Source of the DNA: Blasia pusilla
Lineage: Eukaryota; Marchantiophyta; Marchantiopsida; Blasiales
NCBI GenBank assembly: GCA_050084515.1
Contig: CM114272.1
Span: 434,001-498,000 of the forward strand
Length of the DNA: 64,000 bases
Reading direction: 5' to 3'
Under the pieces are notes generated by a model. It saw nothing but the letters and a program-made list of their open reading frames with translations, searched no databases and was not told where the DNA came from. How positions within the stretch are numbered: the first letter of the stretch is position 1; the number at the start of each line of letters is the position of its first letter. Shown in pieces: positions 1-11,964 of this stretch. The translations under genes and the position numbers were made by a program.

Positions 1-113
1 CACCAACCTATGGCCCCACTCTCATCTTTATCTCATGTATATTGTCTTTTCTCTTTTTGGTTGATTCTTTCCCACTTATGCGCTTCATGTGATAGATTCT
101 AACTTAACTATGA

Positions 114-1421
114 CTAACAAAGGATTGTTACAGGTTCAAAGCTAATGCCCACTTTCAAATCCTTTCCAAATAAGTAAATCTCACATTCGCTTGAGGATAC
201 CCAAGCAAATGTGAGATATACATCGAGGTTGTATGTCGCATAGTTCAAATTTTTCACAATCATTCCTTGGGCATATATTTCAATGGCTATGCTAAAAAGA
301 ATATTTTTAGGCCTTTTTGTCAACTCTGGTGCTATGTGCCTACAAGATTTTTTTGTTCATGCTGCCTCCATCTATGAGGTGACTCTATGCACTCATCATT
401 CCACATAGCATTTCCCCAATCTCCAACCCCGATGTATGGGTTTTAGTTGGATCCAAAATGGATAAAAATGTTCCTAGCATGAACGTTGGTATTAAAAACT
501 CCACGCTTGTTGACAGTCTCCATGGTACAAAGAAGAATAACCACAAGTTGGACGACATTTGATGCTATCGCGAGACATTTTGATCTTTTCCAACTCTCCT
601 AAATTAGCCCCACCATTCTTCAAGGCATAGCATGCTTGCAACCAATTTTCAAGGTGCCCACCATTCCAATATGGATAGATGTAATGCAATGGATCTTCCA
701 ACAACCTTCCCACCATGCAAACAACACCGCAATGTAAAATTGTTGCAAATATCTCCTCGCACATCATCGATTTTCTTGAAAATTATCGAGATGATTCCTT
801 AAACACCTTGATGCAATAGTACATATCTTCACTAAAGCCAAGGATTTTGTTTATTTTACAACGATATACAGTTCCATGTAAGCCTGATCCCATAATATCC
901 TTAAGATCATCTCCTACTAATAGGTTCTTTAAAAAATCCACGTAACTTCATATGGAACTAACAATGTTTGCCCCACGAAAGTACTACATCCCTTGAAAAG
1001 ACGTTGACCATTTCTTAACTCTACACTAAATCTTTCTATGAGAGCTATCTGTACAACATTCAGCTTCTCATTCTTATATATCTTGAGATCGACATATACT
1101 CTCTCCAGATGAACACCTTGTTGGGCACAAAATTCACTTAACCTATTGGCCTCTTTGGCATTCACTTCCCAACTAAATAAATTCCTTTGAAACTCTCTTG
1201 GACAATCTTTGAAATTCCAAGGCGTAGTCATGGAAACCATCCATACCCCTTGAAATGTAGGATCGTCTCTTCTCTAATGTAAGTTGGAAAAATCAGTCTA
1301 ACCATGCCTCTCTTCTAGCCATGTTGAATTCATACATGGAATTTACTCTTTGCCTCTTAGTGCTATCGTTAGACATAATTCAATTATCATCTACTCTCGA
1401 TGACCCAGTCCTACTAGACAT
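114..1421 (-). pseudogene. decayed protein-kinase-like gene
   Basis: Read on the minus strand, this stretch holds protein-kinase landmarks in the right order but spread over three frames with several stops. An N-terminal part of unknown family starts near 1421 (MSSRTGSSRVDDN, then a stop). A glycine-rich loop (GSGLHGTVY) lies near 861-900 and a VAIK-like lysine (CIKVFK) near 805-815. A catalytic-loop-like stretch (VHARNIFIHF) lies near 466-488, a DWG in place of DFG (VGDWGNA) near 408-424, and an APE motif (IAPEL) near 319-333. The HRD aspartate is not present. The motif order is seen directly; calling it a kinase rests on family knowledge. The frameshifts and stops make an active product unlikely. 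The N-terminal region, with WEVNAKEANRLSEFCAQQG, is not recognised. Confidence 0.55.
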
Positions 1422-1424
1422 TTC

Positions 1425-2030
1425 GCTCGGATAAAGGAAATAAGAAGATCTCTTAAAAAAACCAAGAAAAGAAATGTACAGGTTGAGATAAGGAACTACC
1501 AAAAAGATAATGATGTGAGATGCTTAAAAAATGGCTCAGCAATATACATGGGCGTGAATGATGGAATTGAAGTCTTGGTTTAGGATTGGGCGCTCAAAGG
1601 GAATATATGCGTGTTTAGTTAAGTTTCCTTGATCACCTCCACATCCCGGGTGTGCTAAGGAGAAGCAATGAGACAAATCTAAAACTCGAGTCTATGGATC
1701 GAAAATCTCAAAATCACCAAACAAGTTTAGTGACACAAGATATTTCCATACTCACAACCTCTCATCTAATGTGGAATCAATTAGATTTTTTTAGGACACA
1801 ACAAGGAGGGAAAATATCCAAGTTGGTGATAAATAAAATCCTACTATCCCCAAGAGGTTCACAACAGATTTTCTCAAAATTCCTTGTAATCTTGGAAGCC
1901 CTAGCCCTCAAGGCACTAATGAATTTGGAGCCTAATCCAAAATATCTCTCAAAGAAAAGGAGCAAACATGGAAAATCAAGATAATTGGAATTACTTAGCC
2001 CCTAATCCCTTTCTTATAAGCATTTTGCAG
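1425..2030. other. no gene recognised
   Basis: Low-GC sequence with short open frames on both strands, none carrying a recognisable motif. A 110-codon frame on the plus strand (1652-1984) is lysine- and serine-rich and overlaps an antisense frame, so it looks like chance. Confidence 0.4.
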
Positions 2031-2109
2031 ACCACTTGTGGACCCTTTGCTTATGGGTTTTCTCCCAAAAGTGGAATAGGAGGGAAGAAGAGGGTGGGAG
2101 CAAGTTTGA

Positions 2110-2580
2110 ATTTAGCCCCCACAAATCCCAGCTAGCCACGTATCTCCACACACTACGGCGCAGGCTCGCGGTCGTGTGCGCTCCCTATTTGCGAGATAAT
2201 GGCGGGCTATGGTGGGCTAAGGGCGTGACCCGCATTCAGGCCATGGCCGTGGCCGCTCCCTATTGGGGGGATGGCGGCGTGCTACAATGGGCTACGGCAT
2301 GGGCGATGCAGGGCCTGGGGGCGGGCTAGGGCGCGGGCCCTGGAACCCGTGTGCAGGCTAGGGCAGATGAGGATCAACGCGACGAATACAGACAGCTCGA
2401 CGCAAACCCAACTCGTCCGCAACGCGAGCTAGAAATTGGGTCTTAAAACGGGCGAATGCTCTGGTGGCACAAACTCGGGTACAAGCCCAAGGCATGCGGG
2501 CCTATGGAGCCCGCACGAACATGTCCATCCTCGGGACGGACATAAGTCCGTGGACACGAACTTTGTCCGCGTTTATATAT
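2110..2580. repeat. GC-rich dispersed repeat, copy 1
   Basis: An island of GC-rich sequence in AT-rich surroundings, built of GGGC/GCCC-rich words. Its right part contains GCCCGCACGAACATGTCC (near 2508-2525), then a GGACGGACAT / GTCCGTGGACA inverted pair and ACTTTGTCC. The same modules recur near 18050-18360, 23740-24245, 32790-33060 and 39450-39720. No coding capacity was recognised. It may be a non-autonomous element or LTR relic; the class is unknown. Confidence 0.55.
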
Positions 2581-2639
2581 ATATCTAGAGTTATAAAATA
2601 CCTCATTAACTCTCTCCATCAAGGATAATGCCTCTATCA

Positions 2640-4224
2640 AGCAAATACATCACGTCATCAATAAGGAAAATGAGATCTTCTCACAATCTCAAGATTCCAA
2701 GAAAACGATCTTCTACTGCCATAACTTAATCCATCTTTGCAAGCTACATGCTCTTTTTCTAACAAAGTATGATCATTCATTTAAGAACTCTTCTATTCCT
2801 CTTGGCCCAACTACCCACAAGAAACATAGTGATGCATCTCCAATCAAATCAAGAACGTCACCTCCAAATGCACAACTTAAGAATATAGAAACTTTATTGC
2901 CTCATCAAGAGGTTGAGAGGTCTTTAAATGTACACACAACTCCTCATAGCTATGATTGAGCCATTAGGACCTCCTCCCCTATAGGGAATGGTCGAAATGC
3001 TACCTACACTCTCTTTTTATAGTACTCATACATCCTTCTTTTCTCAAGATGTAGGAGTAGAGTTTAATTATTTTTTAATGTATTTAAGAAAATAATTTTG
3101 CTCGAAAAAATTTAGGAGGTGGAGCTTAAAAATAGAATTCATAATAGTTAATTATTTTAAATTTTTTCTTGCCCTTTAAATTTGAAAAAATAAATTTTGA
3201 CCAACCTTAAGTTGGAAAATTTCACTTCAAAATAAAAATTATCAAATTCTAAAATACTCAACAAGTTGAGAAGGTCCAAAAAATGATATTTTCATAACTT
3301 GTTGTGCACTCTTACCCTTTTTTTAGTCTCCTTTTGCATTATTTTTAAAATTTGATTGAAGTTTTTAAAATTTTGATATTTTCTAATTTATTCATATTAA
3401 AAATATGCATAGCAGCAGTAAAAACGCCCTTGCAAGGGATACTATGTGCATTGCATAGTAGTGTGTAACATTTCTCATGTCTCTATCAAACTTTACTATG
3501 TTCTCCTTAAAGCTTTTCTTCCCTTCCAAATGGGGATGGAAAGGGACAGAGGCTCGAGGGGGAAGGACATGAGGGCAAGGGATATGATGTGGTAGGGGCG
3601 GATGAGCGAAGTAGGCTCAATTGCGAGATAGATCCGGCATGGACAAGTCAATCATGATAAAGCACTAGTGTAAGCCCGTGCGATGTTGGGGTTTATATTA
3701 CCTCCCATAATTAATTCTTACAATTCTTAAGTGTCATTTAGAATCAATTCCAACAATTCTATTGGTTCATAAGGGAGATCCCATTGGTGGAAAGTGCCAA
3801 GTGGAGAAGAGTTTGCAAAATGAAGGGTCACTCTCCAAATGATAAACTAGCAAAGATGATTAGAGAGTATGGAATGCTTTAGGTTCTTTTGAAATTTATT
3901 GGACACTTCTACCTTCTCCAATTTTTGTCAAGCACGAATTGACTGCCTCAAAGTCTATCAAAATTGCTCTTAAAAATCTGAGTCCTTTTCCTTTGCATTC
4001 TATACAAAAGTAACCATCATCGACCCTCTCTTCATCTATTCCAAGCTTTGGTTGACCCCTAAGAGTGCCGAAAGAAGTCCTTGTTCTCGACAATCATATC
4101 GGCAGGGTAGGTTTATTGATTTTCAGTCCACTTCTGAGACTCTTGTCTACGTTTCATTAACTTTCTTCTATTGACATCTCATGTTCCTCTTGGACAATGA
4201 AACAAACACTTCTTCTTTCGGTTA
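2640..4224. other. no gene recognised
   Basis: AT-rich sequence with low-complexity tracts around 3060-3400. No open frame, splice-supported gene or structural RNA was recognised. Confidence 0.4.
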
Positions 4225-4572
4225 TCAATTATACTAGTTAGGACCCGCAAGGAACCGTGCAATGCACGGTCCCTCATTAATAACTTCACTCTCTTTACCA
4301 ATTTTCAGACCGTGAGGAGAATTTAGTGATACTTGTCAAACATAGGAGCAACTTCAGGAAACTACATCCTCCAATTTGTATATCCATATAATTAAAAGAC
4401 GATGGGATTTGAGGACCCCTTCCTCTTTTAATGACACATATACATTTTTTCCTCCTCCCGTGATGATATGTGACTAAATTAACATAATAGAAACAATTGA
4501 AACTAAATTAACGAAGGAGATGCCTTTCTCACGAGTAATTCTCAGCCGTGCAAAGCATGGGCATTATACTAG
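4225..4572 (+). mobile_element. Helitron-like non-autonomous element, copy 1 (348 bp)
   Basis: The segment begins with TC directly after an A (4224) and ends with CTAG (4569-4572) directly before a T, as expected for insertion between A and T by a Helitron. A hairpin (GCCGTGC, loop AAA, GCATGGGC, with one bulge and one G-T pair; about 4545-4562) lies 6 bp before the CTAG end. Near the 5' end is a perfect stem ACCGTGC-AAT-GCACGGT. These are hallmarks of plant Helitrons. No Rep/helicase frame is present, so it would depend on another element. The start of copy 2 (40669) is clearly related. Confidence 0.65.
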
Positions 4573-4680
4573 TAGATTATTAAGAGAGGATGTAGTTAAA
4601 AAATCCTCCCAAACTGAGTTAGTAAAGGACCCTCCTTTCAAGCCTATGCTACCATTGACAAGTGTCAAAGTCAAAGAGTA

Positions 4681-5045
4681 ATTGGTAAGGTGCCAGTGCG
4701 ATGCACAGGTATTTAAATATATTATAAAAATGTCTTGTTTGACGACCTACGTACTACGTAGTTGGTCCCCAGAGAAGTGGATTGAATTGGATGAAGTCAT
4801 TGCACTATGGTGGAGTTTAGGGAGAGTGGGAGAAACTTCCCTTCGGGAGTTTGTTGACACTATGCAACAATCTCTTTATCGTGGAGGCGGCAAATTTTCT
4901 AGTCTCGCAATGTTGTAGTCCCGTAGGTCATACAAGAGGGCTTGAGGAAAGCCATCGTTGTGAAGGGAAATATTGGTGTGGCTGCTGACGTGAAGGCGTT
5001 GTGTAATGCGGTTGAGGAAGCCTTCCCAATAGAACTCCTGAAAAT
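4681..5045 (+). repeat. dispersed repeat carrying a gene-like fragment, copy 1
   Basis: It starts near GTGCCAGTGCGATGCAC and matches 11160-11520 over most of its length, including TACGTACTACGTAGTTGG and the stretch read as AIVVKGNIGVAADVKALCN. That reading continues as coding-like protein in both copies, which suggests a captured or decayed gene piece. The protein family is not recognised. The frame is interrupted, so no product is expected. Confidence 0.5.
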
Positions 5046-5900
5046 AAAATTGAATGCAATCAAATGGAGCACGACTTAAGATCTAAGTTAAAATCAAATA
5101 CAATAAAAAAAAACACGACTTAAGCAAGGTCCGGGGAGTTTTTATTATTATTTTTTGTCCAATTACTAGTATTATAATACATATTCGGAGTTTTCTCAGC
5201 AGTAATCAGCCATGTATGGTAAATTATATTTTTTTCAATAAAATATTGTAATTTTTTTGAGGAGTCTATTCAAATCCCAAATTCAAATTTTTTCCCCTTT
5301 TTTTCTGGTGTTATTAAACTCCTGCCAGCCATTTTCCGGTTTCTTTTTAGGTGGAGTAGAATTTCCGGCCATTTTTTTTCTGGCGATCGATTTCCGGCAT
5401 AATTATTATTAGACTCTTTCTTTCCTCTTGCACACATCCTATCGTTATTGCTCCCTATTTTCTCCTTCCCATCTCTCTAGCTCACATTGTCATTCTCCTA
5501 ACTCCTCTTTGCCTAATGCAAGGAAGCATGACTACTCCCTCAGACTCCTCCAACACTTTATTGCATCCTTGGCAGCAGTACGTTGAACTTGGCCAGGCCT
5601 CCCTACCTGTTGGGAGCCAAGGATCATGCCCCTCTAAAAATACTTTGAAGCTCCAAAATATTATAGAGGGGCTCTATATCCTAGACAAAAAAATCACATG
5701 AATTAAACATGTGAAGAGATGGGGCATCTAATTGCACTTCTGACTGAGGATTCAAGTACCTATCAGGATTAAATGTGCAGAAGTTTTCCACAAAACTACA
5801 GAGTGAGCCAACATGTCATCAAAGCTATCTAAAGGTCCATCTAGAGCAATCCTCAAAATAACATCTAGATGTTTAGTAGCTAGTCTATTACGAGGCTTGG
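5046..5900. other. no gene recognised
   Basis: AT-rich at first (5090-5420), then a short frame at 5516-5701 without recognisable motifs. Nothing assignable was found. Confidence 0.35.
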
Positions 5901-5903
5901 TCT

Positions 5904-7930
5904 TTAGCATATTCTGAATTGAGAAAACCACTCACATATGGCAGTGCTAACACATTGCATCCTTGCAACGTTATCCAACACAAGAAAATTAGCAAACCTA
6001 CATTGTAAAGTTGGGCTCCAACTCACCATTGCCCATAGATCTCTGAAATTACGATCTTTCCACTTTGTAGTTGCCATCAGCTTGAAGGACTGAAATTCTT
6101 GTTTAATAGCAGTCAGATTTATAACACCCGATTGCAAGTTTCCCTTCAATGGTAACTCACATCCAAAATGTCCACACAAGTCTTCCAAGTCCTTCACCCC
6201 TAACTATTTAACCCAACCTATCAGAGGGCATGTGCAAAGGGTTTAAAATTTTCATTGCACCAATCAAGTTGTTATCCCTAAACCTATCCTGCAAAGCTGA
6301 ACATACACTTTCATCATATGTCTTTTGAAATAAAAGAGTAGCTTCTAGATCTCTATCGATGTGGTCTCTCAATATATGAATACTATGAAACTTACTACCT
6401 CTAATTTTAGACTGCAAACATCTAAGATATCCATTAGGGGTTCTAAAGTCGGGTGGGATATGATAATCTGTTTCTTCCGAAAAAGTAGATGCACTCAAAT
6501 CTCGACTTTCCATAGCATAATTCATGGTAATAGAAGCTATTTCAGAAATAAAAATGCTCTTGATAGTGCTAACGTCTACAAACTTGTATTGGAAAATTTT
6601 ACTCAAGTTAGCAAGACTAGAAAGAATATCAGCAAGAAAATATAACATATAGATCATTTGGAATGATCTTAACTTATTGTATAAATTTGATGCATTCCCA
6701 TCATCTTCTAATGAAGGAATATCCATGCACACTCCAATGAATCACACAAAGTACATACAACTTGCCAATGGAACAACCATCTAATCTTATGATACCTCTT
6801 CATGACTCATTGAAAGTTATTCAACTTTTCTTGAAAGGCTGCTAAGTTGGCTTTCCTCTCGAAGACCTTCTGAAATATCTTGCTATAGCATTTAGAATAG
6901 AATCAATTTCCATAAAAATTTCCTTGCAAAGGGGTGCTCTTGCAGTTGTCAAAGCTGGAAGATTCGTCCTATGGGCTACACAATGCACTAAAAGAAGATA
7001 CGGGTTCACCTTTTGTTTCAGTTATGAAGCAACTCTGGTTTGGCTCCCAACCATTGTAGAGGCACCATTAGATCCCAATGCTACATTTTTGAATGTTCCA
7101 GTCCTCCATCTTTGATGAGCTCCAACATGATGTTAGTGATAGCATTTGAGCATTTAGATTCACAACGAACCAAGCCTAGAAAACAACATTCGGATTGACC
7201 CTCTTCAATGAATGTTGCAAACACAACTAAATGACTTGTCATAGAGATATCAGTAGATTCGTCAATCATGATTCCAAAAAAGGAGATGCATGAACTCTAG
7301 CTAGATTCCTCTTCATCAAAACTTGGCTTATGAAGAAACACATCTCACTATAGATTTTCTCGTCTTAATACAAGTCCCTAGTGATAGGTGCATTCACAGC
7401 GTGCATGAGCTTACAAAGACCATTTAACTTTGAAAAGGGCATAGCCTCCTTTGCAAGAAAGTAAGCAGACCCAAATAAAGTCAGCAAAGCAACCACACAA
7501 ATTCAGTTGGATGTAGCTACAGCCTTAGCCATAGATTTCTTACCTCCATTGGCGTCCCAAGCAAGTTTAATATGCTTATTTGACTTTGCACGATCTGTGA
7601 ATGCTGATACCTTACAATTGATAACACCATCCCTAGCAAATGCACTCTTGCCCTTACCTTTTCTACAAACTTTAAAGTGAGTCCTCCCATTCTCTATATC
7701 AAAGCTTATCCAATCGTACAAGGTACACTACACATCCTTCCAAGCTACTCGGTTCTTCTAAAAAATGGATCAATTGCTGTCTAATGTCCTTTGGTCATCC
7801 CTCTCATCCGATGTTCCAGAAAAAGCTATGACATCAGGTGCTTCCTTCGGAACCTCCTTGAATAACAACTCATTCGTTGTTCTCTAGTGTTTGGCCATGT
7901 CTACTTTGAAAGTGGATAATGTAATCTACA
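5904..7930 (-). pseudogene. decayed hAT-family transposase (TTF zinc-finger type)
   Basis: In minus-strand order, the first block (about 7721-7503) reads like the TTF-type zinc-finger region, with WISFDIENGRTHFKVCR and VSAFTDRAKSNKHIKLAW. The next block (7269-7081) contains MIDESTDISMTSHLVVFATF, the conserved first-aspartate region of the hAT/DUF4371 catalytic fold. This is followed in another frame by words resembling LVHCVAHRTN. A 174-codon block (6732-6208) and a 97-codon block (6197-5904) match the long helical insertion of ZNF862-like hAT proteins. The C-terminal dimerisation region was not found. Several frameshifts and stops separate the blocks, so this is a dead copy. Terminal inverted repeats were not located. 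Confidence 0.65.
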
Positions 7931-8580
7931 ACTAGCACCCTTGTAAAATATAAACCAAATAACATAGATGTAGGAATAAGGTGACGTGGATCGGTCTATG
8001 GTAGTGACACCAGAAGCTTTGTGGGAAATAACAGTAGCAACTTAGCAAGGCTACAGTAAGAACTACAGCAAAGCTACTACCAATGACAATGAGCTAAACA
8101 AGCCAAGCCCGGTGAGCGCAGCTATTGCGCCTAAGAGGAGTAGACCAAAGCCCCCAAAGTTGCAAGACAAGAAGTCCTAGGTGTTCAAACTAGGGGTGCG
8201 GCTCAAGAAGTGGGTCATGGGATGTTCTCACCGCTTTGGAGCTTTGCGTGAGCGAAAGGTGGGCAGCGAGGATACTACACTATGGCCGTGGGGGAATAGT
8301 GAAAGTAAATAGCAGACATGGATTCAGATCTTCCTGCCAGCCAAGTCACACACGAAGTAGCTAATTCAAAGTCCAAAGATGGGGAAGAGGATTACTTTCT
8401 CTAAGCCAAGCTTCGGACAACTTTGTGCCAAAGCTGCAAACAACGAAAAGATGAAAGCGAGACCAATGATGCAATGCTTCACAATGCAAGAAAAAACCCC
8501 ACACAATGCAAAACAAAATGAGAGCGAAGATAATCCAGCATCACAGTCCCACGGACCCAATGTATTCACGATATTCTACA
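7931..8580. other. no gene recognised
   Basis: Moderate-GC, purine-rich sequence with only short frames on both strands (8366-8597). It probably belongs to the repeat unit beginning at 8581. Confidence 0.35.
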
Positions 8581-8842
8581 CACTCCCACGGGTCTAAGGT
8601 ATGACGAAAAAAACCCACGGGCCTACACTACTCAGCAAGTCGAGCACACTCCCACGGACCTAAGGTATCAAGAAAAAAACCCAGGGGCCCCCGCTACTCA
8701 GAAAATTGAGCATCCTCCCACGAGCCTAAGATGTAAAAAAGAAACCCACGGATATCTCCAACGGAGCAGGTCGAGCACACTCCCATGGGCCTAAGGTATG
8801 AAGAAAAAACCCACGGGCCCACGGCGCCATGCTACTCAACGG
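8581..8842. repeat. tandem repeat, about 66 bp x 4
   Basis: Four imperfect units begin near 8581, 8647, 8712 and 8778. Each runs CTCCCACGGGCCTAAGG, a few bases, an A-rich tract, then AACCCACGGGCC and a linker ending in GTCGAG. The third unit is the most diverged. No coding role is evident. Confidence 0.75.
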
Positions 8843-9673
8843 GTTGAATAGACTCAACAGAGATGGAAATTTTTGTTCGAAGGAACTTGAGGTGCAGATC
8901 CGTGCAGCGCAACAGGCTCACAACAAAGTAGCTCGTCGGGACTCAACGTCACTTTAAACCTCTGGACTCTAGAGTTGGACCTCGGACAATCGGACTCTCG
9001 AAGGGCTATGGGAGGAGAATCAGGAGAATGAGGAGTCAATGAGGGATGGAGTCTCCACCCACTTTGGCAGTACCCTAAAGCATCGCCTCAATGCCTGGGC
9101 GCAGCCTCGCTCCTAACCGACACAACAGATCGAGCTCCTGCAGCAGATCCAACCGTCCAACTAACAGCCCGAATACTAAATTCCGGGTTTCCCAATAGCC
9201 TATAACGCCTTCGTCTGCGTTCCGTCAAGCAAAGATGTAGTTCCGGCTCATTGCCAGAAATACATCCCCCCGTCCGCCAATTTCCATGACCAGGCAGATT
9301 TCCAATATTGCCAAATCGAGGCACCATTTTCCCGGAACGCCTTCCATTTATGATGGAAATGTTGCGAAAATCAGAAATTCTCAAAATCTCTTGGCCAGGA
9401 TTACTCACAACCCCCGATCTCCCTGATCATTGGACTTAAGATCTGAATGCTAAAGAAAGTAGTCCAAAAGAAAAAATAGTCTTGGGTCCTTGTAGCAAAA
9501 TTTTTTTTGCGTATGGCTTCACTTCTGTAAATGGATATTTTACAAATTTCTTTTTCCCTTTCTCCAATTAGTAACCCCAATGTTTCAATAATAGTATAAA
9601 TTTGAGGGAATAGCTAAATTAAAAGAGAAAAAAATTTGGTTTCCACTCATCCGCGCATAACGAGCATCATATT
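8843..9673. other. no gene recognised
   Basis: A GC-moderate stretch (8850-9420) has one 106-codon minus-strand frame that is arginine-rich and unlike known families, followed by AT-rich sequence. A CCGCGCATAACGAGCATC word near 9650 resembles the 3' hairpin of the Helitron-like copies, but no clear end is seen. Confidence 0.35.
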
Positions 9674-9722
9674 AATAATTTACTAAAGTTGGGATCTTAT
9701 TACCGATGGTGTTAGTAAAGGA
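9674..9722. repeat. 49-bp hairpin direct repeat, left copy
   Basis: It begins AATAATTTACTAAAG and ends GGTGTTAGTAAAGGA. TTTACTAA near the start can pair with TTAGTAAA near the end. A copy with about 6 mismatches in 49 bp lies at 12680-12728 in the same orientation. Confidence 0.6.
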
Positions 9723-9924
9723 CTAGTAAAGTACTTGTGATATGCACTGAAAATAAAAAAGTGTTTGAAGAGTTTTTGTTAGTGAGGGGATTAATGATAC
9801 TACATAAAAATTCAATTTTTTTCTTGCCCATAACATGTGAAATATTTTTTCTTGTCCAATTACCACATATCAATAATAGGACCTTAAAAAACAAGTGTAA
9901 ATAATAGTTTTCAAAAATTATATT

Positions 9925-10460
9925 TAAATTTTCAAATTTTAGTACAATTTCACCTTAAAATAATACCCATCTTTGCTAAATAATTTCACTCCTCCTTAAA
10001 AGCTTAAACAATAACTATTCTTCCCCTTCCACTCTTCCCACCAAAATAACATACACTAACCAAAATCTTAGCTAATTCTAATTAAAGAAATTATTTTCCT
10101 TCCCAAAATATCACATGTGAATTGGAAAAAATATTTTAAAATGATCATGTTATTATTTCAAATTTTAAATATGATTTCTATTTTCTAAAATCTTAGAAGA
10201 GCAATAACATTTCACTGTTCTTAGTAATTACAATCTTCGTAAATGATATCCCAATACACTAAGTAATTTTATCTTTTCATAAAATTTAAACAAAATCTAT
10301 TCTTCCATTAGTTTTTAAAATTTTTTCCATCAAATATAAAGTGAGATAAAAATTATAGAGATTTGATTATTTATCATATTTTAATTAATATTTATAATCA
10401 CCCATTGTAATATTAATTAATTTATTAATCAATATTCCACTCAAATCATTATTATATTCA
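9925..10460. repeat. AT-rich dispersed repeat, copy 1
   Basis: Very AT-rich, but clearly similar to 11965-12560 and 27590-28160, sharing words such as AATAATTTCACTCCTCC, AATATCACATGTGAAT and TTTTCTAAAATCTTAGAA. It is followed at 10462-10600 by sequence matching the 3' tail of the non-LTR family (TTATTATAAAATAAA, then CAAAAGAGGACAAAG). Non-coding. Confidence 0.6.
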
Positions 10461-10779
10461 TTTTATTATAAAATAAATTCAAAAGAGGACAAAGTAAGAT
10501 AATAACATTTCAAAAGAGAATAAAAAATGCATAATGGAATGAAAAAAATTGACAACTAACAAATCCAGTGGTTGGTGAAACTAACACTACTCAAATCCCT
10601 AATACTATTCTTTTGAATATATTCACTTTATCATAAAATGAATTGAAAAATAAAAGTATTAACTCTCAAAAGAGATTCTTTTCTTTTGTTATTTCTATGC
10701 ATATAATAAAATCATTTTCTTTGTACATTCCATTATGCATTTTCCTGTCTTTTCAGATGTTATACAAGGTTCATAGAAG

Positions 10780-11150
10780 TTCAGATCACTGCCGGCATGG
10801 GCGGAGATTACCTACCCCAACATATTCACAAAGCGATGGCCTGCACTTAGATCCGAATTCGATGTGGGATGGGACGTAAACGATGAAATTCTAGAGTGCG
10901 TACAGTGTAAGGTGTTAATGTTTAGTGCAAAGACTGCGTACGCTGCACCGATGCATTTTGGTTGTGTCAGCCTTAGGTACTGGGGTTATACGCACATCGA
11001 TGTCTTGTGGAATTACTTGTGCAAATCCCGTAGCAGTAACGGATTAAAGTTGGCTATTCTGGAGTTGGAACTATTGGAGGCAGTGCTTCAATTGATCTAC
11101 GGAGGCCTGCAGATTTTGGTTGATGCGCGGGGGGTGCGATGGTATACAAT
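10780..11150 (+). pseudogene. fragment of the unrecognised protein found at 53.2-54.5 kb
   Basis: The plus-strand reading contains SLPAWAEITYPNIF, then ECVQCK, HIDVLWNYL and LLEAVLQLIYGGLQIL. These line up in order with PLPPWAKFACPRTY, RCLQCK, HIRVLWEYF and VCEALLQLIYEGLQFL of the minus-strand reading frame at 53151-54509. Only about 110 codons are present, with divergence typical of an old copy. No start, splice site or complete frame is present. Function unknown. Confidence 0.6.
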
Positions 11151-11159
11151 TATGTCATA

Positions 11160-11900
11160 AAAATTATTCGTTTGACGACATTCATACTACGTAGTTGGTC
11201 CCGAGAGAACTTGTTTGTATTGGATGACAACATTGCACTTTGGTGGAGCTAGTTTAGGGAGGATGGGAGAAATTGCCCTTTGGGGGTGAGATGCACGGGA
11301 ATGTAAATATTTTATAAAAATTACTCGTTGAACGACATACGTACTACTTGTCACCACGGCATTCCACTATTATGGAGTTCAGGGAGGATGGGGAAACTGC
11401 CCTTTGCTGACACTACGCGAATGTTGTAGTCCCGCAGAAGGGCTCGGGGATAGCCATCGTTGTGAAGGGAAATGTTGGTGTGGCTCACGTGAAGGTGTTG
11501 TATATGCGCTTGAGGAAGGGTTCAGACAAGTGAACGCGGTGATTGCTTTGGTGGGTATGACAATTATCGCAAGATTTCGGACACTACCAACACAAAAGGA
11601 CTTGTTTGTAAGGTTCAGGTTCAGAAGTGATTACTTGTCCGAGGATGGATTCTAACTTGTAGCTCCTCTCTTGCGGCCACTTTGATGCGTGGCTATGCTG
11701 CATATATCGTTGCCAAGGCTACAGCCTCCTCTCTTGCAGCCACTTTGATGCGTGGCTATGCTGCATATATCGTTGCCAAGGCTACAGCCTGCTGTGAAGG
11801 GTCGTTCATAGCAGAAGTTTTAATGTCCATCTGTCATAACTCACAGAGAGAGATTGATTGTTATGAAATATCAGCTATATATCAAATGCGGTAAGTGGCT
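11160..11900 (+). repeat. dispersed repeat with gene-like fragment, copy 2, with internal duplications
   Basis: It matches 4710-5040 and itself contains a partial duplication: the GACGACAT..ACTACGTAG and TTTAGGGAGGATGGG modules occur near 11170-11270 and again near 11330-11390. It extends further than copy 1, with coding-like readings such as NAVIALVG and DTTNTKGLVCKVQVQK. Frames are broken. The protein family is not recognised. Confidence 0.5.
11663..11788 (+). repeat. 63-bp tandem duplication
   Basis: Two adjacent 63-bp units (11663-11725 and 11726-11788) differ at about one position. As 63 is a multiple of three, the frame LMRGYAAYIVAKATA is repeated without a shift. The near identity implies a recent event within an otherwise decayed region. 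Confidence 0.85.
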
Positions 11901-11964
11901 GCTCGAGAGTCTGTTGAATATAATATCGAGTGTGGTGCTCAGTGACATTCGGGTGTTAATAATA

